DNA from: Saccoglossus kowalevskii
Taxonomy: Eukaryota; Hemichordata; Enteropneusta; Harrimaniidae
DNA: 18,908 bases
Assembly: GCF_000003605.2 (NCBI RefSeq)
Contig: NW_003147271.1
Span: 191,887 to 210,794 of the forward strand
Direction: 5' to 3'
Program-made: the position numbers and the translations under genes
Shown here: positions 1 through 10,649 of the stretch, one piece after another
Layout of the letters: each line of letters opens with the position of its first letter
Numbering within the stretch: the first letter of the stretch is position 1
Notes under the pieces: model-generated
Databases searched by the model: none
Told to the model about the DNA's origin: nothing
The model's input: only the letters and a program-made list of their open reading frames with translations

Positions 1-423
1 CACTGTAAATCATGAGAAGGGTTAGTGGAAGCCCAGTCTATGACATTGTGGAGGTTTTAATACTGAAAGTCCAGGTGGAATGGTACACTGGATCACGAGA
101 GGGGTTAGTGGAAGTTCAGCCACCATGACATTGTGGAGGTTTACTGAAAGACCAGGTAGAATGGTACTGTAGATCATGAGAAGGGTTAGTGGAAGCCCAG
201 TCACTATGACATTGTGGAGGTTTTAATACTGAAAGTCCAGGTGGAATGGTACACTGGATCACGAGAAGGGTTAGTGGAAGTTCAGCCACCATGACATTGT
301 GGAGGTTTACTGAAAGACCAGGTAGAATGGTACTGTAGATCATGAGAAGGGTTAGTGGAAGCCCAGTCACTATGACATTGTGGAGGTTTTAATACTGAAA
401 GTCCACTATGAATGACACTGTGA
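1..423. repeat. Compound minisatellite, 166-bp higher-order unit
   Basis: The stretch alternates a 45-bp module (starting ATCATGAGAAGGGTTAGTGG) with a roughly 36-40-bp spacer containing TACTGAAAG and a GTAGAATGG/GTGGAATGG motif. Modules start at 9, 92, 173, about 255, 339 and 424. Adjacent modules differ systematically: one carries GCCCAGTCAC, the next TTCAGCCACC, and the spacers also alternate between a long and a short form. The true period is therefore a dimer of about 166 bp (9 to 173 is 164, 173 to 339 is 166). The first copy lacks two bases in CAGTCTATG relative to CAGTCACTATG. The array is cut by the window start, so its full length is unknown. No transposon ends or gene were seen in it. 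Confidence 0.93.
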
Positions 424-899
424 ATCATGAGAAGGGTTAGTGGAAGCCCAGTTGCTATGACATTGTGGACCATGAGAAGGGTTAGTGGAAGCCCAGTAAC
501 TATTACATTGCGGATCAGGAGAAGGGTTAGTGGAAGCCCAACCACTATGATATTAGGGATCATGAGAAGGGTTAATGGAAGCTCAGCCACCATGGCATTA
601 TGGATCATGAGAAGGGCGAGTGGAAGCCTAACCACTATGACATTGTGGATCATGAAAAGGGTTAGTGGAAGCCCAACCACTATGATATTAGGGATCATGA
701 GAAGGGTTAATGGAGGCTCAGCCACCATGGCATTATGGATCATGAGAAGGGCGAGTAGAAGCCTAACCACTATGATATTAGGGATCATGAAAAGGGTTAG
801 TGGAAGCCCAGCCACTATGATATTAGGGATCATGAGAAGGGTTAGTGGAAGCCCAGTCACTATATGACGTTGTGGATCATGAGAAGGGTGAGTGGAAGA
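424..899. repeat. 45-bp minisatellite with 135-bp higher-order period
   Basis: This continues the array without the spacer. Modules start every 45 bp at 424, 469, 514, 559, 604, 649, 694, 739, 784 and 829. The next starts at 876, after a 2-base insertion (TATATGACG), and the array decays at about 899. Units 559/604/649 match units 694/739/784 in order (variants GGTTAATGG, GGGCGAGT, CATGAAAAGGG), so a three-unit block of 135 bp was duplicated. Because 45 is divisible by 3, the array leaves long accidental open frames on both strands (plus 427-867, minus 860-282). Differences between units include many codon-changing substitutions in those frames, which argues against selection for protein. Confidence 0.95.
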
Positions 900-2880
900 T
901 ATGTTGTGTTAACTCTGGAACACATGAAACATCAATGAACCCAGAGAGCTTTCACAATTGATTGGTTTATTCTTCCAATATGAGCTACTTTGGCCGCAGT
1001 TACTTGTGACATATCAATATGCGGTGATCAGGTGGCACACAAATAATAATTTAGTTCCAAAAAATGTCACATTCATCTTGTGCTATTTTACTATTTTTTA
1101 GAATAATTAATAATAATCTTCTCTGTACATCATGGGAAAATTGTAATGTTTCACTGGTATAGTAAAGTGTTGTCTGCATGCGAGTATGATAATCTTTGCT
1201 TAAAATGTGAATTCCTGTGTTATAGTAGTACATTTTGAAGATTTCTCGTAATGATGGTGCACTGATTGGATTGGGTTTCAAAAAGTTCTTACCTAAAAAA
1301 TCGTAGAACAGTGCCATTATGTGTTATTATATATTTGAGAGGCATCATGTCATTGTCCTAATTTTCCTGTCTTCATTAAACAGTTTTTGGAGTATCCTGC
1401 CCAGACTGTTAGTAATATAGATGTTAGCGACATTTAAATTTAAATAAGTCAGCCATGAGACAAGATACTGAAAAACCATTATACAGGATGAAAAACATAA
1501 TATCTGAAATTTATCAGTTCCGTCTTCCACTTCTTGTGTTAACACCATTTTCACATATGCAAATCTTTCGCCTGTGAACTCCATTTATTTTTGTCCTCAT
1601 CTGCTCATTTTCTGCTAAACTGTTAAAGCATGAAAGCAAGTCATTTAAAAAAAAGAACTCAGTTTTATATAAAGTGACATGTGATCCTCGTCTGATTTAC
1701 TGAATTCATTTTCAGTCAACATATCTGATTAACGTTCCATTAGATACATTAATGATATGTGCATTAACGTGAATATAGAATGTTGGTATGTTCAATGGAG
1801 GAAAGTCATGCAGCATTTTTTATGTGTAGATATGTTTTGATGTTGTCCATGTTGCATCACCCATGCAATGCCACTTACCATTGCAGGCTGAGCTCACATT
1901 CTATGCAGACAGCATAATACATGGGGAAAATAAACTACTATTCTCATTAGAATTATTTTTTTCTGACTGTGACGCAAAACCTCAAAGTTGCCTGAGTGAC
2001 CAGTTTGATGGCTGAATAATCAGTGATTATCTGATTCGAACAACGGAAGAAAAGGCAATTTAAATTCTTTCCTCTTTCTTTAGTAATAGGAGTATGCAAA
2101 GAGATTTTTTTTTCAACCAGTGGCAACCATATCACATCAGTCTACCGACTTCACTCTGTATTAATAAGGGGAATAAATTAATTTTAATTTTGAAAATGGT
2201 TTTGGTGCTCTATATAATTGTTAATTGTAATTAGTTGTCATGTTCAAGTATGTCTAAATTTGTTATACCACATTCTCTCGCTAGAAAAAGTTGCTGTATT
2301 GTACGTTGTGCATTCACTTCAGCATTTCTTCACAAGGGGTATAAATATGGCAGCCACTGGATAATCCACACTATGGTACTGACCAACAAATAGGCGATGT
2401 TTCGGTTGACCATGTATTTCTGTTCTGTATTATTATTAGGTGAATTCAGGTCTGTGTGAAGTTACCTGATCTTTGTCGTTATGTATGTGAAGCTGATCAG
2501 TACTACTGGTAGTATCTGTTTACACTGAACCTAGAAATGTGAACAGGAAAATGCTTCTTTAGCTAGCCTAACTGTGCTGTGTTGAAAGAGTTGGAATTAT
2601 TTACCGTATTTGCTGTAGCATAATATGTAAATGGCAGAGGTGTGTCTATAGTTAAAAGAAATCATATTTTTATGATTCAACATCAATGAATGTAATCTAA
2701 TTCGTATGTGTAAAACAACAATGAATATTATGTGTAGGGCTGCTAGTTTTCAGTATAAAGAGAGTATTTTGAATGGATTTATACAAAGTGTGAACTAATA
2801 ACTTCATTGTTTCAACTGTTAGTAAGAGTAAAGATTTATTCACTGTTTGATCTAATGCATTCTTGGGCATTATTTCAATT
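900..2880. other. AT-rich stretch with no confident gene
   Basis: No splice-supported exon, RNA gene or transposon was recognised. Two minus-strand open frames stand out mildly: 1584-1345 (79 codons, ATG with A at -3 and G at +4, N-terminus MEFTGERFAYVKMVLTQEVE) and 1317-1051 (88 codons). They lie in the same frame, separated only by 1318-1344, which carries several stops. Their lengths are within what chance gives in this window, so they are not called as genes. A lone TACCGTATTTGCT at 2602-2614 resembles the end of the foldback element described at 13052-13251, but no partner end was found nearby. Confidence 0.5.
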
Positions 2881-2945
2881 CACTGCTGTTTGATTTACAG
2901 TCGGCACTCCCACTGCTGTTTGTTTTACAATCAGCACTCCCACTG
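2881..2945. repeat. 30-bp tandem duplication
   Basis: Two adjacent 30-bp copies (2881-2910 and 2911-2940) beginning CACTGCTGTTTG are followed by a partial third copy, CACTG. The copies differ at three positions. The duplicated segment contains a T-rich tract ending in ACAG, so it duplicates something that looks like a splice acceptor. The open frame after it runs to about 3025 but has no convincing donor. Confidence 0.9.
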
Positions 2946-3634
2946 AGAAGCTATTTAGTGTTGGTTTAAATGTTGAATGCAGTTGTCAGATTATGGGATA
3001 CACATTACCGAGTAGCTGCATATAATCATCTTTTTTCATGAATGGCCAATTTTTTTTTTTATATAGGCTTTGATAAATTTATTGATACAAACTTTATTAA
3101 TTTAATCATACCAGAACGTGCATATAGATACCGTTATTATTGCCCAGCTGTTGCAAACTGTTTACCAATTGTGTTACATATGTTTGTTGTTAATCTGCCA
3201 TGAGCTTTCATATCATTTGCCCTTATGTAAATACACGGACATAGTTTCTGGTTGACTGCGTTACATGATGTAATTAATATTGATGAGAATTACAAATATA
3301 TGTTCGTTATGAATGGTTTCTGTCATTTAGGTTCAATAGTTTAACAGTTTATTGTTGATAGGATATACTAATAAACATGTCATCTTTCATTCTATCTATG
3401 TGAGTGCATGTCTGGAATGCATAATTTTTTTGATATTAGAATTCTGATTTTTAAAGGAAAGGTCAACCCAGGAAAGGGTGATGGCTGTGTAGCGCCAGTC
3501 ATGTACACTTATTAAAATAATTATTAGAACAATTTAAAAAAAAAATCTACAATTATAGTTATATATCATTTTAATATATGAAGCTATACCACATATGCTC
3601 ATATGCTTGTCACCATCTTAGATTATTACAAGTT
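2946..3634. other. AT-rich stretch, nothing recognised
   Basis: Long T and A runs (for example T10 near 3051) and AT-rich text without open frames of note. I see no exon, RNA gene or repeat structure here. Confidence 0.6.
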
Positions 3635-3654
3635 GGTTAGGGGTTAGGGTTAGG
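3635..3654 (+). repeat. Short telomere-like repeat (TTAGGG-type)
   Basis: The 20-base string reads GGTTAGGGGTTAGGGTTAGG: two full GGGTTA-type units plus an imperfect one. This matches the animal telomere repeat in short interstitial form. It is followed at once by the palindrome ATTACCGGTAAT (3655-3666). It is too short to distinguish from chance or from a double-strand-break repair scar. Confidence 0.6.
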
Positions 3655-3666
3655 ATTACCGGTAAT

Positions 3667-6078
3667 CAAGAACAAAAACTAACTATTGTGGGTAAACTGT
3701 GATGCCATAGGAAAGCTTCATGGAGCGCCATGATGATTTGTGACTATGCTGAATACGGTCCTCTGGATGCGTAAATGTAAAACGTCTGGGATTCTGGGAT
3801 TTATATTTATAATATACCGGTAATACATGGAGTTTGTATGGTGATATAAACTGATAGGGGAAATATGACAATGAATATTCACAATTCAGAAATGAACAGA
3901 AACCAAGTAATACCAGCAAAACACTTGACATTTAATTAGTTATGCAGGGGTCAGTGGTTTGAAAAATCAAATGTCTTGGGTCTTGGTATTTGCTACTGAC
4001 AGGAGAAGTATTCTTGTAGATACATGTATAAACATAACCATACAACTTTAATGAGGAAAAGAACAACCCTTTATACCAAAAGAAATCACAGGATAAAAAG
4101 TTTATGGCATATGACCTCTAAAATATATTTTTCTAGACAGTTTAATCACACTATAAAAATCATACCAAAGTAATTTCAGTGACAAATCGCAAACAGTACA
4201 AATATAATTCCGAATATTTGCAAAAACAAATATCATTGACAATCATTGTTACCATTCATTAACTAACTTTAGATGAAAGGGACTTGGGATGAATGTGATT
4301 GTGAATAGATTTATTATTACTTGCCATGGCATTAGGCACTTGTACGTACCAAACTACAAATATTATTACAGCAAATTTTAATCGATCAACTGTTATAGGT
4401 TGCTGAAAAATGTTATTAAATTTAATCTTGAAATCAACATTTTAACTCATACTGGCGACCAAGATTGAAGCCCTAAAAAATAAAGTCTTCTTTCGGAGAT
4501 TGCATCAAAAATAGTCAATAGATTCAGAGAATTTAAACAAAATAACCTTGCTCAACTTTGCAAAGGATTGAAAACCAAATTCAAAGTAACCCAGGGTAGC
4601 GAGTGGAGCTGCGATATACCTAAGATGAACACAGCAGGTTTTAACCGTACTGATGTACCCTCAAATGATTCAAGACTAATATGTTACAGAAGTACTTGGT
4701 TGTTGTATGTTAATTTGTTTGTTTGTTCATTGTTTATTGTCTTCATAAATAATCCCCATGGTGTCATTATAGACATTGTTGTAGTCACTTCTCGCCACAA
4801 GAATTTCAAAAAATAACACAATTATTACAGCCCATAATTTTCGCCACTTTGACCTACCATTTTTCTGACATGATAAGAACAGTTGAATGAGGAAAACTCT
4901 CAGAGTGGTCACATTTCAAGGAGATCAAATGAGTGACTTTACAAGTCGTATTGTTTAAAAAATGTGGTATCACATGTCATCATCAATTTTGATCTATCTG
5001 TTTTGAAGTTTTTCATTCATCATCAAAACCAACCTCAGAATTATAATTAAATTTGCATACAGTGACCCTGTTTCTTGAACACAGTTCACTGACTACATGT
5101 ATTTATATCTTGAGATATCAAAGAGTCAGGTCATCAATATTCTGATTGTCTCAGAGGTGCATTTCTGGGGAGAACACAGATGTTTTTAAAAAAGGCAAAT
5201 CCCTGATTAAATTAAATCAGTGCATATTAATTACTTAATTTGCATAATAATTAGTTTTTCAACTTTTCCTCTGACATCTCGAAAACCATTGAAACTTGGC
5301 AAGTATGTGCTAAGAACAATGCACAAACCTTAGTAGTTTGGGGGTTGAAATCCAAGCACATAAATTATCACAATTTTCTGTGTGTGTTATTAACTTCAAT
5401 TCTGTGTTTTACATTGTTATCCCATGTCATATACCAGACTTATATTAGTCTCCAAGCTTCTCAGATTTGGAATTATTTATAAATATTCCCAATTCTTACT
5501 TCACAGGTCCCTAATTCTCTCAGAACACAAGAGTTCTTTCTAAGCTTTTGTTGATTCAGTATATCAAGTGGTGCTTCCCCCAGAGTGATCTGGACAGGGT
5601 TGCTACAAAATGGTTCACTACATGGAATGGCCGAGTACTTCTAAAAAAGACTAATAGCAAACTTAAAAGCTACAATTTACCAAATTAACAAACTCTTTCA
5701 TCTTCTTCAATTTACACAGACAGCTTGAATAGGTGTGGTGATATAATTGACCAAATACGCATTCCTTTCTGATGAAGTCAACAAAGAGATAAAGTAGAGG
5801 GAGATGGACCCTCGATGCAGACGAGAAAAAAGAGAGAATACATTTCCTTTTTTTCAAAAGTAGTTGTAATTGGATATCAACATGTTATCGATTCTGTTCG
5901 CTGAAACTTTAATAGAATTCATAATAAATGACATTTCTTGGATTAAAATTTAACGCAACTATCATATTCATAAAGTGCGGTATAATTTTTTAACGTATTA
6001 TTTTCTGTTGATCATTTCGGTCGCAATACAATAATGCTGTAGGTCATGATGTATAACTATATACATTAATAATCGTGT
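3667..6078. other. AT-rich stretch with weak exon-like frames and possible old repeat
   Basis: No gene could be supported. A minus open frame at 3931-3683 starts with a signal-peptide-like MSSVLLVLLGFCSFLNC, but has no other support. A plus frame from about 4591 follows an AACCCAG acceptor-like site and ends at 4815 without a recognisable domain. Around 5240-5320 the text TTTTTCAACTTTTCCTCTGACATC and GAAACTTGGCAAGTATG resembles, very loosely, the core of the element at 15107-15975, so a decayed relative may be present. Confidence 0.4.
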
Positions 6079-6134
6079 CCCCCCCCCGGCTCATAATTAC
6101 CAGGTATATATACTAGCAGGTAACTAGTTATGAG
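6079..6134. repeat. C9 run followed by 45-bp imperfect palindrome
   Basis: A run of nine C (6079-6087) is followed by an inverted repeat. CTCATAA (6090-6096) plus TTACC (6097-6101) pair with GGTAA (6119-6123) plus TTATGAG (6128-6134), with a 4-base CTAG bulge on the right arm. The loop itself contains the self-complementary GTATATATAC. It could be an extruding hairpin or a relic of a small foldback element. Confidence 0.7.
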
Positions 6135-6576
6135 AAGAGAATTGAATTTATTTATTCTTGTAAGTCAAAGCAACAATATTGTTTTCCCTCATCATTGAAA
6201 TTGTTCCTGTCGTTACAATGTGATACAGTTTATCACAAAACTCAACCCAGCTCAAATAGATTACTGTGATAATCCCCCCAAATGCTTCAGAGTTTACCAG
6301 TAATAATACAAGTAGTGATAATCTTCATGATGTTAACACCCGTAAAGTTTTTGTTCTTGTTTCTTGCGTCATTCAAATCCCACAGAAATCTTAAATGGCT
6401 TAATCCATTTCCAGTTTAAGGACCTTGAAAATGTTGGCAAGGTCTTGAAAAGTCTGAAACCAGAAATTCAGCAATACAACATTTTCTGGTTTAAACCATG
6501 TGTACTAAATTTCTTACTGTGACTTTTTTTATGGTGTGCAGACACTTGGATATTCAAATAAATGGTCAGGATTTGT
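6135..6576. other. Exon-like open frame and 10-bp hairpin before the 44-bp satellite
   Basis: A T-rich tract ending CCCACAG (6379-6385) precedes an open plus frame that runs to a TGA near 6523. It reads EILNGLIHFQFKDLENVGK and then VLKSLKPEIQQYN. The acceptor is good, but the only internal donor (AAG|GTCTTG) is poor. A perfect 10-bp inverted repeat, AAACCAGAAA (6457-6466) and TTTCTGGTTT (6483-6492), lies inside it. The frame matches no family I recognise and its phase could not be joined to another exon, so it is left as a possibility only. Confidence 0.3.
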
Positions 6577-7095
6577 CCAACCCATCTGTATTTATAAGTT
6601 GGCTGTATTGCATCAGTTTCCCAACCCATCTGTATTTATAAGTTGGCTGTATTGCATCAGTTGCCCAACCCATCTGTATTTATAAGTTGGCTGTATTGCA
6701 TCAGTCCCCCAACCCATCTGTATTTATAAGTTGGCTGTATTGCATCAGTTGCCCAACCCATCTGTATTTATAAGTTGGCTGTATTGCATCAGTCCCCCAA
6801 CCCATCTGTATTTATAAGTTGGCTGTATTGCATCAGTCCCCCAACCCATCTGTATTTATAAGTTGGCTGTATTGCATCAGTCCCCCAACCCATCTGTATT
6901 TATAAGTTGGCTGTATTGCATCAGTTGCCCAACCCATCTGTATTTGTAAGTTGGCTGTATTGCATCAGTCCCCCAACCCATCTGTATTTATAAGTTGGCT
7001 GTATTGCATCAGTTGCCCAACCCATCTGTATTTATAAGTTGGCTGTATTGCATCAGTCCCCCAATCCATCTGTATTTATAAGTTGGCTGTATTGC
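6577..7095. repeat. 44-bp satellite array, about 11.8 copies
   Basis: Copies start at 6577, 6621, 6665, 6709, 6753, 6797, 6841, 6885, 6929, 6973, 7017 and 7061 with an exact 44-bp step. The unit reads CCAACCCATCTGTATTTATA then AGTTGGCTGTATTGCATCAG plus a 4-base tail. Copies are nearly identical. Internal changes are an A-to-G in copy 9 (TTTGTAAG) and a C-to-T in copy 12 (CCAATCC). The tail varies in a discrete way: TTTC in copy 1, then TTGC or TCCC. Each unit holds a CCAAC/GTTGG inverted repeat and a CTGTATT direct repeat. The homogeneity points to recent expansion. The period is not a multiple of 3, so it is not coding. Confidence 0.97.
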
Positions 7096-8442
7096 TGGGT
7101 TCCAGTTAAATCTCATTTAAATATGTTAATACATGTAAATGTCCACACATATTGCATCCTTGCATTCCTCTGTCCTCGATTTAATAATGGAACATATCAA
7201 TGCACCTTTGGATAACTGATTAAAACATCCCATTAAAGTCTGAGATGCGTTTCTACCGGAGCAAATGGTTCATATTCTGTAGACAATTTGAATTCATTTG
7301 TCTTAGGGGCAAAGTCCAAGTAGTTCCACTATATTAAATTATTTATTTTAAGTAATCAGTCAGACATGTCAATATTAATTAATATCAACCAGCGTACATG
7401 ACAAAAGATAGGTTAGTATTACTGACACTTATGCTGTAATGTATTGATTCAAAATCCAGTGGAAATAATTAAAACATCACACTTTCATCGTTTAAAAAAT
7501 AAAAAAAAGCTGACCCCCTTACCTCTGTATATCAATGTGTGGCTTCTTGCTGGCAATAATGTGTGCTAGACATCTACATTGTACATCTCATTGACCAATT
7601 AAGCTGTCATGGGTTGTATCGTTCAAGTAAAGAGCAGCACTCAGATGTTATAGACTTGTCAGTATGCAATTGTAAATCTGATGTCTGTGTGTGTATTGTT
7701 TGAATTGCTTATGACCCTTGTTTTAGTTTATTTTGCTTTCCGTTATTTAACTAATTGCAGCTTGATATATTACGTGGACTGTGAATAACAAATATTTTAA
7801 ATTTAAATTTAATTGATATATACTTCTTATGAAATTTGATTTTTTCTCCATATGTTTGTTTTCATTTTTTGCAAATACATACTCAGTTGATTTAGAAAAC
7901 ACTCCCTTCTGTCTCATCAAAATGTTAAACAATTTTCACCACTAGCTCAAAAAGAAGCAGATGAATATAAATTATAGTTATTGAGGTCTTTGTTTTGTTT
8001 TTTTTTTGATTTTTTGATTTGGGAGTTGAATATGTTTATATGTAATTTCATACATATCATTACTTACTAGTTTGTGCATATTTAATTCAGTATACATCAT
8101 TAACTATGCGCATATGTAATTCCATACACATATCCTATCAGTCATGTGGGGATTAGGAAAAGGAAAATTAGCTTCATCTCCAATTGAAAATATCCTCTGC
8201 CAATGCTGCACTTTATAAAATGTAAACATCGGCTTTCAATAAAGAAATTTGATAGAAATTTTGAATTAAACATTGGTTGATCTAGAAAATCATAAGGAGT
8301 CTGCTGTCAAATAGAAAGCCCCTTCCCTGCTATGCAGATATGCATTTAACTGGAGCGTTTCTATTTGGAAAGAAAAAAGTCATCTGAAAACAGAACAAAT
8401 GATCCCAGATGACACTGTTATGTTATTGATGAAGATTCAGAA
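7096..8442. other. AT-rich stretch with no confident gene
   Basis: This is the region upstream of the first candidate exon. A T-rich acceptor ending GCTATGCAG at 8337 precedes an open frame (8339-8443) that ends in TGA just as the 8443 frame begins. It may be 5' untranslated sequence of the gene that follows. A minus-strand donor-like ACAGAG|GTAAGG lies at 7528-7517 with about 22 open codons behind it, but no acceptor was found. Nothing else was recognised. Confidence 0.4.
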
Positions 8443-8493
8443 ATGAATCAGCTTTGCACAGCATCTTCACCTCAGGCAAAGAAAAAGAAAATG
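8443..8493 (+). CDS. Candidate first coding exon of the Cys/His plus coiled-coil gene
   Basis: This short frame reads MNQLCTASSPQAKKKKM and ends at a donor-like ATG|GTATTC. The same hexamer, GTATTC, follows the exon at 10650-10725. An in-frame TGA lies 33 bases upstream (8410-8412), and the ATG has G at -3, so 8443 is a plausible start. Alternatively the exon begins at 8441 after a weak acceptor ATTCAG. It ends in phase 0, which fits the phase-0 start of the next exon at 9039. The run of lysines could act as a nuclear-localisation-like patch. The support is phase matching and composition; no domain is visible, and the exon may belong elsewhere. Confidence 0.33.
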
Positions 8494-9038
8494 GTATTCG
8501 TACGAGTTTGTTGTCCTTTACAAAGGTCAGCCCAACTTATATTATCTTTATTAAAAAAATGTGTGTTGTCGTGTTCAGATCAGGAAATTGATTTCGTAGT
8601 GTATTTTGTTCATTTTAATAGGACAGTCTGCACTCAACATACTTTTTCTTTGTGTTATGTTGAGTCATATGCTGCATAAGTATAATAACATGAATTTTTT
8701 TTAAATGTGGAACTTCTTTTTCTTTCTTCATTTTTCTTATGTTGTTTGTGTGCAATAATGAAATCAAAAACACATACTTCTTTAGTGGAACTTATCGTTA
8801 TCTTAATTTCTTTTGATTAGACAGTTGAAGTAGTGGTGTACCAAAAGAGTCAATTGCCTTGGGATTTACTTTTAGTGTTAACTTGAAAACTACATATAAT
8901 TTTGCTTTTATTCTTCATTTACAAGCCTATTCCCTAAACTGAAACAAATAAAGCTGGCTTTTTTAGGATTTTGAGCAATTTATTATTGTAAAAATTGTGG
9001 CCTCCGCTGGATTGGCATGTCCCATTCTTTTTTTACAG

Positions 9039-9147
9039 CATCTTTACAGTGTAGACAGAAGTGGGGAAGACACCATGTGTTACATACATTCTAAACAGGA
9101 CTGTTTCATTGTTCACCATCAATATGGCCATCGCTGTAGTCAAATAG
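9039..9147 (+). CDS. Candidate exon: Cys/His-rich, B-box-like segment
   Basis: This 109-bp exon has a strong acceptor (CCCATTCTTTTTTTACAG) and donor ATAG|GTAGAT. Only one frame is open. It begins HLYSVDRSGEDTMCYIHSKQ and continues DCFIVHHQYGHRCSQI, leaving one base (G) for the next codon. The spacing C-x2-H-x4-C followed by H-x3-GHR-C-x2-I resembles the second half of an animal B-box zinc finger (as in TRIM proteins), which usually leads straight into a coiled coil, as it does here. The first Cys/His pair of a B-box is not visible and one expected Cys is Val, so this would be degenerate. It joins in phase 1 to the exon at 10650. Coding status is fairly likely; the family is tentative. Confidence 0.47.
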
Positions 9148-10649
9148 GTAGATCCTTCCTCCCCATTTTGCCAAATATGATGTCGCTATTGTAATTTAAA
9201 ACAGTTCCAGAGTTAACATAACCTTATATCAAACAAACCTGTAGAATTCTTTAAATTATCACTTAAATATTACATAATTTTTATAATTTCTTACGTCTCT
9301 TCCCATATTACCATTAATGGAGGCCATTGTTATAATTTTATAATTGGCCTTGTCAAAGAACTAAATGGTGTAAAGTAAATGATGTGTAGATATCCTGGTA
9401 GTACCAGCGTTTCAGAGTTCAATTATCGTTACAATGCTGTAGGGTTATAGCTGTCATTATTGTGGCATTTAACACTTATCAATAATAACAACTACATTTA
9501 CCATAAAAATATATGCCTATATATGAACTGTTTTCATTCATTATTTACGAGTCGTATGCATACTTAATGACCCCCCCCCCCCGAACATCCATGCACACAC
9601 AAGTACTTACTTTTCCTGCCATAAGTTGGTCATAATTTTGAAAAAAAAATTCACTCATGATTATTGTAAAGGAATTTTTGCATATGTTTCATGCCAAACT
9701 GAATAACAAGAAATGCTATCAGAATCCAAAATATTATTTGTACTGTATGCGGTATGGTCTAGATGATGTTTGTAAGTAATGTTAGTATTCTTAAACTATC
9801 TCTAATACTGCTTGTTCTGAATTAGTATTAAATTATAGACCCAAGACAAACAAACTTTTAACTTTTTCACCATCTGACATCCTTGCCCAAATTTTTCTGC
9901 AATTTTTTCTAATATTCTTCAATATTTCTGGAAATGAACCTTACATTTTGGAGCCAACAGACAAAATTTGATACAATTTTCAGTTTTTACTCAAAAAAAA
10001 TTTGAAGGAAAGTGCAGGCTATAAACAAGACTTGAATTTGTGATGAATACAGGAAACTGGTGGTGAAATTTTTGGACCGGGTGTTTTTACTGTTACAGTA
10101 ATATTTATTGAGGAGTGTGAATATTAAATAGTATAATATATTTATTTAATATTAATATATAGGTTTTAAAGAGGCAAGGTGGTAATAGGGCTCGCTATGA
10201 TCTCATTAGTTATTAAAGTAGTTATTAAAAAAAATGATGAAAGAAAATTTTTGAATTTTTGAGAGTACATCAATATGACAGCAATGCGGTACACATACTC
10301 AGACAATTGTTTAAGTATATTTGAGTACAGAGTGTCATTTAATACACTCACATACACAGAAAATTGTTCATGTGTGGCATTTCAACATATTGCCTTTAAA
10401 CTAAAAACATATATACCAGAAAAATAATTTACTTCCAGACAAAATATATACTGTCTCATGTTATGTGTTTTCTGATTGGAGCTTGCCCATCAGTATTAAT
10501 AATTAACATGTAGGCGATTGGTAGAAATGCTTTATTGCCCACTACGTAAAAATTTAAAAATGTAATACATGGCTTCATCTAATTATGTATTTGATACATA
10601 TTTATTGTATAATTTTACCACCCAGGCTGCTCCATATTTCTCTATACAG
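9148..10649 (+). other. Putative intron
   Basis: It begins GTAGAT and ends with a good polypyrimidine tract and TCTCTATACAG. It contains a C12 run at 9571-9582 and AT-rich text. The minus open frame at 10357-10166 is AT-driven and was not taken as coding. No additional exon with matching phase was found inside. Confidence 0.4.

Noticed and set aside
282-860. 192-codon minus-strand ORF
   Set aside because: It lies wholly within the 45-bp minisatellite. It is open because the period is a multiple of three, and unit differences change codons freely.
427-867. 146-codon plus-strand ORF
   Set aside because: Same minisatellite artefact on the other strand.
2020-2050. tRNA or SINE B-box-like GATTCGAA
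   Set aside because: No A box, cloverleaf arms or tail could be fitted around it.
3683-3931. 82-codon minus-strand ORF with a signal-peptide-like start
   Set aside because: The hydrophobic start can arise from T-rich text. No cleavage context, promoter or homologous motif was recognised.
7523-7592. Minus-strand exon ending at donor ACAGAG|GTAAGG
   Set aside because: The donor is good, but only about 22 codons are open and no acceptor or partner exon was found.
9571-9582. C12 homopolymer as a regulatory element
   Set aside because: An isolated homopolymer with no associated structure; treated as simple sequence.
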